This document shows, piece by piece, positions 45,011 to 58,451 of a stretch of DNA of 64,000 bases (position 1 is the first letter of the stretch; each line of letters opens with the position of its first letter). Source of the stretch: Cryptomeria japonica. Taxonomy: Eukaryota > Streptophyta > Pinopsida > Cupressales > Cupressaceae. Under the pieces are notes generated by a model. That model searched no databases. It saw only the letters and a list, made by a program, of their open reading frames with translations, and was not told the DNA's origin. The position numbers and the translations under genes were made by a program. Where the stretch lies: positions 814,964,569 through 815,028,568 of the forward strand of contig NC_081414.1 in assembly GCF_030272615.1 (NCBI RefSeq), written 5' to 3'.

Positions 45011-45963
45011 AAGACTGTTGGCATATGGACACTCCAATGAGACATTGTGTGTGATTGAAGGTTGAAGGTTTTGTCATTGATGGCAACCTTGCAATCTTAT
45101 GGCACTGGCAAGACATTATACCAGCAAAGCATTACTCAGGAAACCTTGCAATCTTATGGCACCAGTAAGACATTATACCGGCAAAGCATTACTTAGGCAA
45201 CCTTGCAATCTTATGGCATTGGCAAGACATTATACCGGCAAAGCATTACTCAAACAAAACAATGCACCGGCATCAGGAAGATCAATCTACACCGGCACCG
45301 GCATAGAAGATGTACATCAGCACATAAAAGAACATGTATACCGGCACTGAGGCCGACAAGATTTTTGATATGTAATATTTTGTTTATTATTATAAGCTGA
45401 CTTGGCAAATTGTAAAATGACTCTTGTATATAAAAGAGATCATTGTAGGAATTTGTAGGATATGGATGAAAAACATAAATAAATTATAAGGCAGACCTAA
45501 TGTGCAAATTGTAGGTCAAGGGTATATGTAAAGAACAGAGCAAGAACCGGTACGGAATCTGGCATTGAAGATGCTATTTTATAGCAGTACAGAATATTGG
45601 ATTTGTGTAAATCCTCATTGTAAGTTAGTGTGACTTCTTATTGAGCAGTGAGCTCTACGCAGTTGGCCTTCCTGCATGTGTAGGCCCTTATTGTAAGTAA
45701 TATTCTCTTATTGGCCAGTAAGTGAATATTATGGGTCACAAATCCCACCAAGGTTTTTCCCACACCGGGTTTCCTCGTTAAACATCTTGTGTTATGGTGT
45801 TCTTTTCATGTGGATGTTTTTGATTCTGTTATTTGCATTAATTCTTGCATACCGGTATACTATTACTTTATATTCTGCATATTCAGTTTCAAGAAAATTA
45901 CATTACCGGTTAGATACTGATTCACCCCCCCCTCTCAGTATCTGTGGGAACCCTAACAAAGAC
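45011..45963 (+). mobile_element. Solo LTR A, TSD AAGAC
   Basis: It starts TGTTGGCATATGG at 45016 and ends GGGAACCCTAACA at 45958, 943 bp, with AAGAC at 45011-45015 and 45959-45963. Near its 5' end (45087-45250) a ~57-bp unit with CTTGCAATCTTATGGCA and AGACATTATACCGGCAAAGC is repeated three times. Plus strand by comparison of TG/CA ends with copy B. No coding sequence. Confidence 0.88.
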
Positions 45964-46800
45964 CAAATGCTTAATCTTTACCATAGATTAATATTAATAT
46001 TAATAGGTATTTTTCTCGCTTCACTTATTTTAAACGTGCATAGTTGCAAGGATAGTTATAACTATGGATTTGTTTGTTAGTTGCACAAATTCATTTTTTT
46101 CAATTTCCATATAACCCATGTAGTCCAACCATTTTTTTTTTTTTGTTTATTCTGGAACTGATAGGGGGTTTTGTTTTTTGTTGTATAGATGGACAAGGCA
46201 TCGATTGTTGGAGACTTTCAAATCCCTTTGCTTGGATTTCCACAATGCGAATCTCACATCTTTTGACGACCAGATTATTAAACCTCCACCTTTAAAGTAA
46301 GTAATTTGGAACTTGCCCAGATCATCAATGGCGTTTGATTTTGATTGTTGCATACATATGAGTCTTGCATTTGATTGATTTTGTGGTGAAATAGTGCGAT
46401 GTAGCAATAGATAGTGAGAAATTGAAACAAATTATTGAAGAAGATCCTGTCAAGTATGGCTAGCATGAGGACAATGAAATCGATACTTGAATAGAGTGAA
46501 ACATGGCAAGGACCTGGGTGCTAGAATTTATAAATGATTCCCATGATTCAATAAATTATTCCATTTTTACTCACTTTACACTATAAGTGTTGCAAAACAC
46601 CAATGATCTATAGTTTGCTGTTTTTTTACAAATCTAGACTTTTAGAATGTACCATTATTATTTTGAGAATATTTTTACATCAGATAGATAGGATTAGCAT
46701 GCACTTGTAGGGATGTCGTAATTGGCATTTTAGTAGTAGTAGTTTCAGAATAAAATAGTTGTAGGGACATAGAAGATTAAGAGTTTAATTTCAAAATTTT
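45964..46800. other. Unassigned interval
   Basis: No supportable gene. A stretch at 46186-46215 reads MDKASIVGD in one frame, but nothing else supports a bHLH exon. Confidence 0.4.
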
Positions 46801-46807
46801 GTTTGTA

Positions 46808-46995
46808 GGCTGGAGTTGCTATGCAATCCATTGAACGCTTGCTTCTATGATTCCACATCTTGCTTGCATGTCCACTGGAGCATTACCAACTTTAGTATCC
46901 AAACAAAATCCCCATACCATTATGCATGCTTTCATGCATGTCCACGGCCTATTTGAAAGCTCCCATTCTTGAAGACGCTACCAAAGAATTTGGCT
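46808..46995 (-). pseudogene. Possible pentatricopeptide-repeat (PPR) relic
   Basis: Minus strand reads TKVGNAPVDMQARCGIIEAS, close to the PPR signature VGNALVDMYAKCGxIExA, with a preceding GRGHA-like stretch in another frame. It is only about one repeat long, with stops and frame shifts around it. It would be a fragment of an organellar RNA-binding protein gene. Confidence 0.4.
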
Positions 46996-47585
46996 TTACA
47001 CTTCATGCCCATTGCAATTGTTTCAATGTTTTGAAAGTGTTTTCAACAAATCCATTCTCTGTAAATTTGGCAATCATTTCATTCCATGAGATCACATCTC
47101 TAGACTATATTTTTAATTATCAAACTTCAAAATTATGTATTTGAGAAATATTATCTCTTTTGGTTGTACATATTGCTACGGGTTGAAGCTTTCTAGTTAT
47201 TGTTTGTTCTCCAATTCTTCACCTTCTTCACTTTTTTGCCTTTTATAATCTCAGGCATGTTAGATCTATAATTATTTAATAGAATTTATATTTAAATAAT
47301 TTTAATTTGATTCATATTATAGCTTGAGGGCATGTATAAATATTTATAAAGTCACAATATTTATATGGTATTTGAGAAAAATTAGACTATTCAAATGTAA
47401 TCTCAATATTGAAGGACAAATTAAAAAAATCTATTTACCTTAGTACCATTCAACATAGTTATTAAATGATATACAAGATAGAAGAAATTGAGTCTTAAGA
47501 AATTGTTAGAATGTTTAGACATGGAAATATGATTGGAGTAACATGATTAAACATCATCTTATTCTAAAAATTCAATTATAAGATT
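46996..47585. other. AT-rich interval, no gene
   Basis: Nothing recognisable between the PPR-like relic and the LINE end. Confidence 0.5.
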
Positions 47586-47586
47586 A

Positions 47587-50335
47587 ATTTTTTTTTTGGC
47601 AAGGTGGCAATGCCACTTGATATATTTTATTAATAATATATAATTTTTACAATATATTTAAAAACTAGTTCAAACTGAGCTCCTAGAGAAAAGAACCAGC
47701 AAGAAAAACTTTGGTCATTGCTCATCAACATGACTATAGAAGAGAAGTAGTGAACAATCCTCTAGCCAGAGCTAGTTACAAAATAGAGATCAGCAAAGGA
47801 GCATGTAGGCTCATTTACAAATAGGAGCACGTAAGCTCATTTTATAGAATAGGAGCATGCAAGCTTATTTAGAAAATAAGGACATGAAAAAGAAATAACA
47901 TAGGCTGCCCAGTGAATGAAGAAGAGAGCTCCAAAAAGCAAGAGGACTAAACCAACATCGAAGGACAAATCCATCTTCATGGGATAGCTTGAAGGCCCTA
48001 CAACAAAGAACTCTTGCAACCAAAATGGACATGCCCCTGCAACAAAAAAAAACCTGCAACCAAAATATATATACTACAGAACGCATAGAATTTACAAGAA
48101 ACACAAGGGTCCAAAACATGACTGACACCAACGACATGAGATCTGCGGTCTGCCATTATAGACAAATGCCAAAAGAGAATAGGTGAATGCGGAAATGCTA
48201 GAGAGAAATGAAGCCCAAAATTTTTATGTCGTAAATGAAAAGAAAGAGGAGATATATCATAAAAAATTTGACAAACCAAAAGAAGCAATGTACAGAGATA
48301 ATCATGAAAACAATGCCATGCCAAAATTTAAATGGCATATGAAGGATGAATTCCCAATGTGAAAATAAATATCTCTAGATTTCGCACCAGAAGAGAGTAC
48401 AAAACACATGAACAACATCAATAACAACCAACTCATCATTAATGAATGCCAAGTGATGATCGAGTAAAGCAAAGTACCTCAAATCAAAACCAAATCAAAT
48501 TATGAAAAGGAATACCTCACTAAGAGAAGAGAATATCAACTCGTATAAACAAGCAATCATATAATAAGAAAGATTAAATAATTGACTCTCTACAGGCTAT
48601 ACTTAATAGGTTTGGGAAGCTCATCAAATCACACCCCAATCAAGAGGAATCAATAACAGTTTTGTCACAACCCATATTAGCGAGGCAATAAGCCAGCGCA
48701 TTACCTTCATGATAAACATGTGAGATGATGAGGTGCTCAAACGTATCAAGAAGAGTCCATCTTTTTTCAAGAATATACCGGAAATGCTAATTATCAGCTT
48801 TTCTTGCCTTACAAGCATTAATGACAATAGCCGAATCACCTTCAATATGAAGGTATTTGAAATTCAAATCCTTAGCCATAACAAGACCTTCTAAAATAGT
48901 ACAAGCCTCAGCCATATTATTTGTGCCAAAATAAATTGGCATAGCTTTTAATGCTAATAAAGAACCCAAATGATCACGAAAAACTATCCCTATTCCTGAA
49001 TCACCATGATTTCCATAGGAGGATCCATCAAAATTCAATTTACAAAAAGGGGCATTAGGAGGATGCCATTTTATGGAATTTCTATCTACAGGTGTTTTCC
49101 GAATCCGTGGAAAGGCGGGTGATATAGGAATAATGATACTTTTCCAAGAAGAAATCATAAAATTGTCCCAGGAAGAGAACTCTGAATTCATGTTAAAATA
49201 TTTATGAACATGAGCATTAACTTGCTCAATAATACTTCTTTCCAAAATCCCAAGAACAACAGATAAATCCAATGAGTCACATCTAAAAATGCGCTTGTTT
49301 CTTTCCCACCAAATGGCCCATATGACTGAAGAGAGAATTATAAACCACAAACAAGAAAATAGAGAAGATGAACACAAAACTGGCCAAGACTGAAACATAT
49401 CCCATAAAGGTAAAGGCAAAGGGAATGAAAGAAATAACTTTTGGAAGACAAAATACCAACAACTACTCGCAAACTCACAATGAAGAAAAATATGATTGAG
49501 ATCTTCAAGAGCTTTACCACATAAGACACAAGAAAATGAGGTTGCAATATTAAATTTGACTAAACGATCACTTGTCAAAATTCTATTTTGCAGCGCGAGC
49601 TAGGAAAAGACACCAGCTTTAGGTAATACTAAATTATTCCAACAGAATAAAAATGCATGATGAGGAGCATTTTGATTGGCCATTTGTTGAATAGAAAAAT
49701 ATCCTTCTTTAATAGAGTAGTTTCCCAATTTAGAAAGTCACCAAATAGGTTGATCATTGATGTTAGAAAGGAAAGCCACTTGGTCTTGCAAAATAGATTT
49801 AAAATTTTGAATTTCCTTCAAGGACAATGGAAGAGTAGAGGGATCCTTCCATGAGACCTTGTTAGAAAATAGATCAACACTATCTACATAATCAACCAAT
49901 CTAACTCCCCATGATTGAGAAAGAACAACTGAAACAGAAGCAAGAGAATCATGTTGTGAAAGAGGGGGAAAGCCATTCCAGGAGTCTTTCCAAAAAGGAA
50001 TATCCTCCCTCGAATGGACCTGCTAGGAGAGAAAATTAGAGACCACTTCCCTACATGAGATCATAAAGTTCCAAATAGCAAACCCCTATGGAGGATTAGA
50101 AATTGTAAAGATCCTAGCAGGATTCTAGGAATCCAAATACTTAGCCTGCATAATTTGGCACCACAAAGATTGGGGCTTAGTATACATAGACCAAACTAGT
50201 TTGCCCCCAAAAGCTCTATTTCTTTTAGATAAGTCCTAAATCCCAGCACCACCAACTTGCTTGGAAAGAGACATCTTGGTCAAAGAAATCAATGGAATGT
50301 TTTTATCTTTTGTTGACTAATCTGGGAGCTTGAAG
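47587..50335 (-). mobile_element. 5'-truncated LINE (non-LTR retrotransposon)
   Basis: On the minus strand the 3' end is an A-run (plus-strand T-run at 47587-47598). Upstream lies the C-terminal part of ORF2. The 5' edge near 50335 is not sharply defined and I could not identify a target duplication. Several stops break the coding sequence. Confidence 0.8.
48622..50330 (-). pseudogene. LINE ORF2 C-terminus: zf-RVT and RNase H domains
   Basis: The longest piece (48787-49578) has CVLCGKALEDLNHIFLHC, the Cys/His signature after the RT in plant LINEs, a WAIWWERNKRIF segment, and an RNase H with KLNFDGSSYGNHGDSGIGI and a TILEGLVMAKD helix; after a stop at 48787 it ends with HVYHEGNALAYCLA. Upstream pieces to 50330 read like LINE linker (WCQIMQAKYLDS). 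The RT itself is missing. Stops at about 50130 and 50095 and others break the frame. Confidence 0.82.
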
Positions 50336-51050
50336 AACTGAGATATAGTAATTAGGAACGGCAGATAGGACCGTTTTAAAATTAATTGTTGATTTATTCA
50401 ACAATTGAAAAAAAAAAATTTATTTTAAAATTTAAAATGAGTTACATGTGAAAATAAAAAATAGAATAGAAATATTGCTTATATCTACAAAAATATAGAA
50501 AAGTTCCATTTATATCAAGATTTTACTTTTAGATTTATTCTAAAAGATTGATGGTTCATTTAAAAATTAGGAAAGATATAATCTATTTTGATTTTAAAAA
50601 TTAAAATGATTTGTATGAGAAAACTTAAAATAGAATATAAATGTTATTTACTGAAAGTAAAAAAAGATTCTATTTATATCTAAGATTGGTTTTAAATTTG
50701 GTGATTCATTTAAAATTTATAAAATAAACTAATTTATTTTAATTTTATAATTTGAAATGATTTGCATGCAAAAAAAACTTAAAATAGAATAGAAATGTTA
50801 CCTAGGAAAAATATAGAAAGGTTCTATTTATATCTATATTTTAGTGTTAAATTTATTCTAAAGTATTGATGATTCAATTAAAAATTAGAAAATATAATTT
50901 TTTTTTAATTTAGAATTTGAAATAATTTACATGTCAAAAGGAAAAACAAAATAGAATTGTTTCTTATATATCTAGAAAAAAATTGGAAAGGTTTTATTCA
51001 TATCTATATTTTAGTTTTAAATTTATTCTAAAAGAAAGAGAGGTGGAAAA
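50336..51050. repeat. AT-rich diverged tandem repeat
   Basis: Four or five diverged units of ~150 bp contain AGAATAGAAATGTTAC, GGTTCTATTTATATC and TTTAAATTTATTCTAAA. No gene. Confidence 0.55.
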
Positions 51051-51505
51051 CGTGAAATAAGTTTTTAGTAATTACTATTATAATTTAGGGTTAAGTTAAG
51101 ATTAGGGTTTAATTAAGGTTAGGTATAGTTTTTAATTATAATTACTATTAGAGTTATGATGATAATCTTATTAATCTTTGAAGATCCATAAAATGCTAGA
51201 AATATAATTGATATCTAAATAATTATTTTAGAAAAACAATAATTAAAAATAAAAATCTATAATTTATTAATAATTAATCATCTAAAAGTTTTATCCACTA
51301 TACTTAAATTTATGTGTAAGTTTTTCTTTAATCATATATTTATGTATACTTTTAAAAAACAACCTTATAATAAACTAGAAAAATGTAACAATTATAATTT
51401 AGGGTTAATTTAGAATTAGGGTTTAATTAATGTTGGTTGTAGTTTTTAATTATAATTGTTATTAGAATTTTAGTTAAATTAGAATTCAATTATGGTTAGG
51501 CTTTA
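51050..51505. repeat. Degenerate telomere-like repeat, G-rich strand on plus
   Basis: TAGGGTTAA and ATTAGGGTTTAATTA words are scattered here. Orientation flips to CCCTAA after about 51505, at GCTTTAGCTAAAG. Confidence 0.6.
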
Positions 51506-54500
51506 GCTAAAGTTATATTAACCCTACCCTAACCCCAAGCTTTATCCTAGAATAGTAACTTTAATCACAACCTAAAATTAATCCTATCCATAACGTAATC
51601 TTAACCATAACTCTAATATAACCCTAATCGAATCCTAATAACCTAACCCTAAAATTAATCCCAACCTTAATGAAACCTTATCTTGAACAACCTAAACCCT
51701 AGTGTAGTCTTTACCCTAAACTCAACAATTGACATTGACCTTAGCCCTAATCAAACCTTTATGCTAATGTAACCCATAACTTAGCCCTAACCCTAATTAA
51801 ATGGTATCTTTAATCCTAATTATAAATATTAACCCTAACCTTAAACTCAAGCTTAGTTAGAGAACCCTAACCCTATTTGAATCATAACAATAACCATAAC
51901 TATAATCATCAGCCCTAACCTTAACCATAACACTAATCATAATACTAACCCTTCACCCAAAACCTAACCATGACTCTAACCATGATGAAAACCCTAACCT
52001 AACCACAATCCAAACTCTAAACCTAAAACCTAACTCTAACCCTAATAATGATCTAAATACTAACCCTAACCATATCCATAACTATAACACTTAATACTAA
52101 GCTTAGGTCTAAACCTTATGCTAAACCCTAATGCTAACAATAATTCAAACTATAAACCTTGTTGTAACCCAAACCCTAACCATAATCCAAATAATTCTAA
52201 CCCAAACTATAACCCTAAGCATGATACAAATTGTAACCTAACCATAACCTTAAAAATAATCCTTATCCCTAGCCATAACCATAACAATAACCCTAAAACT
52301 TAAACTTAACCATAACAAAAAACCAATCCCTATCCCCAACCCTAACCCTAACCCTAACCATGATGTCATTGTTAGGATTCCCATAGATACTGAGAGGGGG
52401 AGATGAATCGGTATCTAACCGGTATTTAGATTTTCTTAACTTAAAACATGTAGAGCATAATAAAACTGTGCATCAGTAAGCAGAAAATAATGCAATGAAT
52501 AGAGATAAAAGCAACCACATGAAAGACGCACCATAACACAATGATTTAATGAGGAAACCCGGTGTGGGAAAAACCTCAGTAGGATTTGTGACCCACAATA
52601 TTCACTTACTAGCCAGTAAGAGAATATTACTGCTACAAGAGGGGCCTGCACATGCAGGAAGGCCAAGTGCCTAGAGCACACTGCTCAAAATAGAAGTCTC
52701 ACTGACTTACAAAATGGATTATATAAATCCAGTGTATTGTATTGCTTCAGAATAGCATCTATAATGCCAGATCCAATACCAATTTCTACTCTGCTTCTTA
52801 CATAAACCCTTAACCTATAATTCGCATAATAGGTCTACCTAATTACATTCCATATCTCACTTTTTTTTCACACTTACATCTACTACTTAATGTTCTACAA
52901 TGAACTCTTATATATATGAGTCATTTTACATCATGCCAAGTCGGCTTACAAAGATTTTACAATATTAAACAAAATATATTACAACAAAAATCCTGTCGGC
53001 CTCTATGCCGGTATGCTTCCTTTCACTACTGGTGCTGGTGGTTTGAGTGTCGGTGTAGAGTCTATTTTGCTGGTGCCGGTGGATTGTCTTACCGGTGTCA
53101 TAGGATTGTAAGGTTGTCATCAATGACAAAACCTTCAATCACCTACAATATCTCATTGGAGTGTACATATGCCAACAAATTCTAACCCTAACCATAATCC
53201 TAGCCCTCTTCCCTAACCTTAACCATAACACTAACACAAACACCAAGCACAATATAAGGCTAACCCTAACCATATGCCTAATCATAATCCTAAGCCCTAA
53301 CTCTAACCTTAATCCTAACCCTAACCCTAACCATGATGTCAATACTAACCTTGACCATAACCCTAACCATGATATAAAACTTAACCTTAACCATGATATA
53401 AAACTTAACCATAATCCTAACCATAATTCTAAACCCTAGCCTTAACTATGATATAAAACTTAACCATAATCCTAACCCCACCCCCAACCCCAACCATGAT
53501 CTAAAGCATAACCCTAACCCCAATCATAATCCTAACCCTAACTGAACCATAATCCTAAACCCTAACCATAACAATAATCCTTAGCCATAACCTTAAAACC
53601 TAACCCATACCATAATCATAATGGTAAACCTAAACTTTAACCCTAACCATAACCCAAACATATTCGGAACCCTAACCATAAGTGTGTTCGTGTAGACCGT
53701 AACCCTAGCCCTAAGCATTATATAAACCTAACCCTCATCATATTCCTAGCCATAATCATAATCCCTAACCCTAACCATGATGTAAACCCTAACCTAATTC
53801 TTAATCCCAAACCTAACACTAATCCTAAGCATGATGTAAATGTTTATACTAAATGCTAATACTAACCATAATTCTAATCCAACCTAACCAAACCTAACCT
53901 AACCTAAACTTGACCCTATCCCTAATCTCTATGCTAATTTAATCCCTAACCCTAATTAAACCTTAATGCTAATCTTGAAAGCAAGCTTTATTATAGAACC
54001 CTATAATTAAACACTACCTACAACTTGAACCCTAATCCCACCATAATTTAACTCTAACCCTCTCTATTATGATTGAAGCATAAGCCTAATTCTAGCCCTA
54101 TTTGAAATCTAATACTAACCCTAATTATAATTTACCTTATCATAATCAAACCCTAACCTTGACAATATCTCCAATCTACAACTAATTGAGCCCTAACCCT
54201 AACCTAATCTTACCATAGTTTAAACCTAACCACAACGTAACCCTAAACGTACCTATAACCCTATAATTAGACCTTAGCTACAACTTGAACCCTAATTTAA
54301 CCGTAATTGAACCCTAGCCCTAAACTTAACGCTATCCCTAATTAAACTCTAAATCTTATCTAACCCCAACCCTAATCTACACCAAACCAAGATCCAAATT
54401 GAACTCTAATCCTAATTTCCTAACCCTAATGTAATTGAATAATAATCCTCATTTAATTCTAATCCTAACCCTAACTATAATTAGACCCTTACCATAATTA

Positions 54501-55765
54501 AACTCTAATTATCTATAATGCTAACCCTTAAACTTGATCCCTCTAATTGAATTCCAACCCTAACCTAACCCTAAACTTAATTTTAACCATAAAATTGAAC
54601 CCTACTTATAGCTTGAACCTTAATCTAACCTTAATTGAACCCTAAATCTAATTTGAACCCCAACCCTAATTGAATTTCAATCCTAATTTAACTCCAATCC
54701 TAATGCAATTGAATAATAACCCTAATTCTAAGCCTAATTTAACTTTAATATTATCCCTACTAATAATTAAAACCTTGCCATAATCAAACCCTAACCTTAA
54801 CAATATCCCTAATCTAGACGTAGTAAACCCTAACCCTAATTGAACCTATATTCTAACATAACCATAACCTTAATTAAACCTTAAACATAACCTTAAAATC
54901 AAGCTTTATTATATAATCCTAACAATCGTGCCATGCTTTATCCTCAAACTCTAACCCTACTCTTGATTGAACACTAGCCGTTTCCCTTATACTAATTCTA
55001 ATTCAACCCCAACCCTTACCCCAAGCATTCTCCTAGAATAGTAACCCTAATTGTTGTGTAATGTTAACCCTAAACCTTAAATGACCATGATTGAAACCTA
55101 ACCATAACCTAACCCTAAACTTAACTCTAACCCTAATCCTAATTGAACTTTAATACTACTTTAACCCTAACACTAATGTAATTAAATTATAATGTTGATT
55201 AAACTCTTGTCCTAACTGTAATTGAACCCTTATGATAACTTAACCCTAAAATTAACCCTAACCAAAATTAAACCCTATCTTGAACCTAAACTATAGCCCT
55301 AAAATAACCTTGATACTATCCCTAATCTTTATGTTAACATAATCCATAGCCCTAATTAAACCTCCATCCTAACCTTGAAAGCATGCTTTATTATAGAGCC
55401 TTAACCTTAACACCAGGATTTATCCTTAAACCTTGACCCTTTTTTAATCATAACACTAACCCTAAACCTAATAAGACCATAATTTAATTGTGATATTAAC
55501 CCTACTCTTAATTGAACCCTAGCCCTAACTCTAATACTAATTCTAATTGAACCTCAATCATTACCCCAACCATTCTTCTAGAATAATAACCTTAATTGTA
55601 GCCTAACCTTAACCCTAACCCTAACAATGATGTAAACCTTAGCCTTGAACATAATAGTAACCTTAACCCTAACCTTGATGCGAACCTTAATTGTAGCCCT
55701 AAAAACTATGTAAACATTAACTCTAACCATAATACTAACATTAATCCTAACCCTATTCGTAACCA
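51506..55765. repeat. Degenerate CCCTAA array (left arm)
   Basis: About 4.3 kb dominated by CCCTAACC, CCATAACC and CCTAATCC words; the cleanest run is CCCTAACCCTAACCCTAACC near 52340. The unit is 6 bp (TTAGGG type) rather than the 7-bp TTTAGGG typical of plants. CATGATGTAAAC-like words punctuate it. A solo LTR interrupts at 52370. Open frames rich in Asn/Pro are artefacts. Confidence 0.9.
52370..53177 (-). mobile_element. Solo LTR B, same family as A
   Basis: On the minus strand it starts TGTTGGCATATGTACACTCC at 53177 and ends GGGAATCCTAACA at 52370. It is shorter than copy A and has only one copy of the 57-bp unit. I could not find a matching target duplication (flanks GTCAT and AATTC on plus). 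Confidence 0.82.
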
Positions 55766-56590
55766 TAATACTGACCATTAAATAATGTTTTATAAGTACT
55801 ATCATTAAATAAAGTCTAATATATATCTTATATTTTAGTACATGCTTTAATCTTGCAACACATATATATTTATTAAAAATAGTCTAAATGGATATATAAA
55901 ATTTCATATATCTCTACGTAATAATATAATAATATAATTCAATTCAAGAAAAAGATACTATATAATTATATGTTGCATTTATTTTATGTTTTCATGTCAC
56001 ATCGTGCGACTGCCACTAGCATATATACCTTAAATTTTAATTTAATCCATATAAAATACGCCAAGAGATATCCTTCTCGAGGCGCCTATTTTACTTTAGG
56101 GTGTAAAATTGATTAAAAATAGGTGCCTCGAGAAGGATATCTCTCGGCGTATTTTATATGGATTAAATTAAAATTTAAGGTATATATGTTAGTTATATAA
56201 GTAAATAATAACTAGCATATATGTCTTAAATTTTAATTTAATCTATATAAAATATGTCGAGAGATATCCTTCTCGAGGCGTCTATTTCAATTTAGGGTGT
56301 AAAATTGATTAAAATTTAAGACATATATGCTAGTGGCAGTCACACGACACGACGTGGAAAACATAAAATAAATGCAATATATAATTATATAGTATCTTTT
56401 TCTTGAATTGAATTATATTATAGTATTATAATATTAATATGTTATTAGATTATCATGTAGAGATATAAGAAATATATCCATTTAGACTATTTTTAATAAA
56501 TGTAGGTGTTGAAAGATTAAAGTATATACCTAAATGTAAGATATATATTAGACTTTATTTAATGATAGTATAAAATAATATTTAATGGCC
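55766..56590. repeat. Large nested palindrome between the telomere-like arms
   Basis: The outer arms (about 55768-56025 and 56325-56585) are inverted copies. Inside, a tight hairpin has arms about 56017-56085 and 56119-56190 with GATATCCTTCTCGAGGCG and its complement; a third related arm follows at 56214-56330. It is non-coding and resembles a foldback element or MITE, but I saw no clear TSD. Confidence 0.8.
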
Positions 56591-58087
56591 AATATTATGG
56601 CTATGGATAGGGTTAGGGTTAAGGTTAGTATTATGGTTAGATTTAAGGTTTACATCATTATTAGGGTTACGATTAGGGTTCACATCAAGGTTAGGGTTTG
56701 GTTTAGGACCTTACATTTAGAATTATGGTTAGGATTAGGATTTAGGATTACTATTAGGATTTTGGTTAGGGTTAGAATTTAGCATTACTATTAGGACTAC
56801 AGATAGGGTTAGGATTTACATCATGGTCAAGACTAAGGTTTGGTTTAGGGTTAGTATTTGTATCATGGTTAGGGTTAGGATTTACCTCATAATGAGGGTT
56901 GGGGTTATGGTTAGGGTTAGGTTTTGAGTTTATAGTTTGGGATTATTGTTAGGGTTAGAGTTAGGTTTATATTTAGGGTTATGGTCAGGATTACAATTGT
57001 GGTTATGGATTATGTCATGGTTGGGGTGAGGGTTAGGGTTAGGTTAACATTTAGAATAATGTTATGGTTAGGATTTTGATTACGGTTGGGTTTAGAGTTA
57101 TGGTTAGGATTATGGTTAGGGTTATTATTTATATCATGATTGGGATGAGGATTAGGTTTAGGGTCATAGTTTGGATTATCGATATAGTTAGGGTTTACAT
57201 CATGGGTAGGGTTTGGGTTAGGGTAAGGGATAAGGTTAGGGTTAAGGTATAGGATCACAGTCAACATCATAGTTAGGGCTGGTTTTAGATTTACGGTAAT
57301 GGTTTCAGTTAGAATTTACATCATCGTTATCATTAAGGTTATGATTATGATTACAATTTGGGCTTAATATTAAGGTGAGGGCTAGGATTATGGCTAGGGT
57401 TGAAATTTAAGGATAGGGATAAGTTTTAAATTAGGGATAAGGAATATTGTTAGTATCAAGTTTAGAGTTATGTTGAGGATTAGGGTTAGGGTTAGAATTA
57501 TGATTAGTGTTAGGGTTTAGAGTTATAATTAGGATTATGGTTTGGGTTATGGTTCACACATGGTTGGGGTTGGGGTTAGGATTAGGGTTAGGGTTTAGAT
57601 TATGATTAGGCTTAGGGTTATGGTTATTATTAGGATTATTGTGAGGGTTAGGGTTTATATTGTGGTTAGGGTTAGGCTTATCATTAGGGTTATGATTAAT
57701 ATTTGCATTGTGATTAGGTTTATTATGAGGGTTAGGACATATGATTAGGGTTATTGTTAGGATTATGGTTAGGTTTAGGTTTATAGTTATGATTATGGTT
57801 ATGAGTATATAGTAGTTAGGGATAGTGTTAGGATTAGGCTTAGCCTTTGGGGTGGGATTAGGGTTAGACTTTAGGATTATGGTTAGAGTTATAATTTAGG
57901 ATTATGGTTAGTGTTTACATAGTAGTTAGGTAAATAGATTAATAGATAAGGTTAGACTTAAGTTTAGGGTTTGGATTAGGTTTAGGTTTTTTCTTAAAGA
58001 TAGATTCAAGGTTAGGGTTAGGATTTATGATTAATGTTATAGTTAGGGTTAGGGCCTAGTATTAGGGTTATTGTTAGGATTATGGCT

Positions 58088-58451
58088 ATGTATGTTGCAA
58101 GGTGTGCGCCCTTGGTCTCTGTGTAGTAAAAGTGATGTGTTTGAGACATGGCATAACTACCTCTTATGGATTCTATAAGTCTAGTAGTTGTATCGGGCAT
58201 TGACGGGTCGATCTTTTGGTGCAACGACAACCACTCCAAACAATTGGTATCAAAGCTAGGTCACAGGCTCAAACCCCGCTTGTGTTGAGGGGGGATTGTT
58301 GCAAGGTGTGCGCTCTTTGTCTTTATGTAGCAAAAGCGGTGTATTTGCGACATGGCTTAACCCTCTCCTATGGATTCTATAAGTCTAGTGGTTGTATCAG
58401 GCATTGACAGGTTGATCTTTTGGTGCAACGAAAACCACTCCCAAAAATGTA
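58088..58451 (+). mobile_element. TRIM element, TSD ATGTA
   Basis: Two 150-bp terminal repeats (58093-58242, 58297-58446) enclose 54 bp. After the left repeat comes TTGGTATCAAAGC, one base off the tRNA-iMet primer site, and before the right repeat the purine tract TTGAGGGGGGATT. ATGTA flanks it (58088-58092, 58447-58451). It is the same family as the 32941 element: both share GGATTCTATAAGTCTAGTGG and ATCTTTTGGT in the LTR. No coding sequence; mobilised by other elements. Confidence 0.93.

Noticed and set aside
45099-45350. 83-residue frame with repeated ARHYTGKALLR
   Set aside because: Reading through the 57-bp tandem repeat of a solo LTR; not a gene.
46186-46260. MDKASIVGD, resembling the second helix of bHLH proteins, after an AG
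   Set aside because: Only nine residues match, and what follows is unlike bHLH; probably chance.
52118-57270. Asn/Pro/His or Val/Arg-rich frames
   Set aside because: Translations of CCCTAA/TTAGGG repeats.
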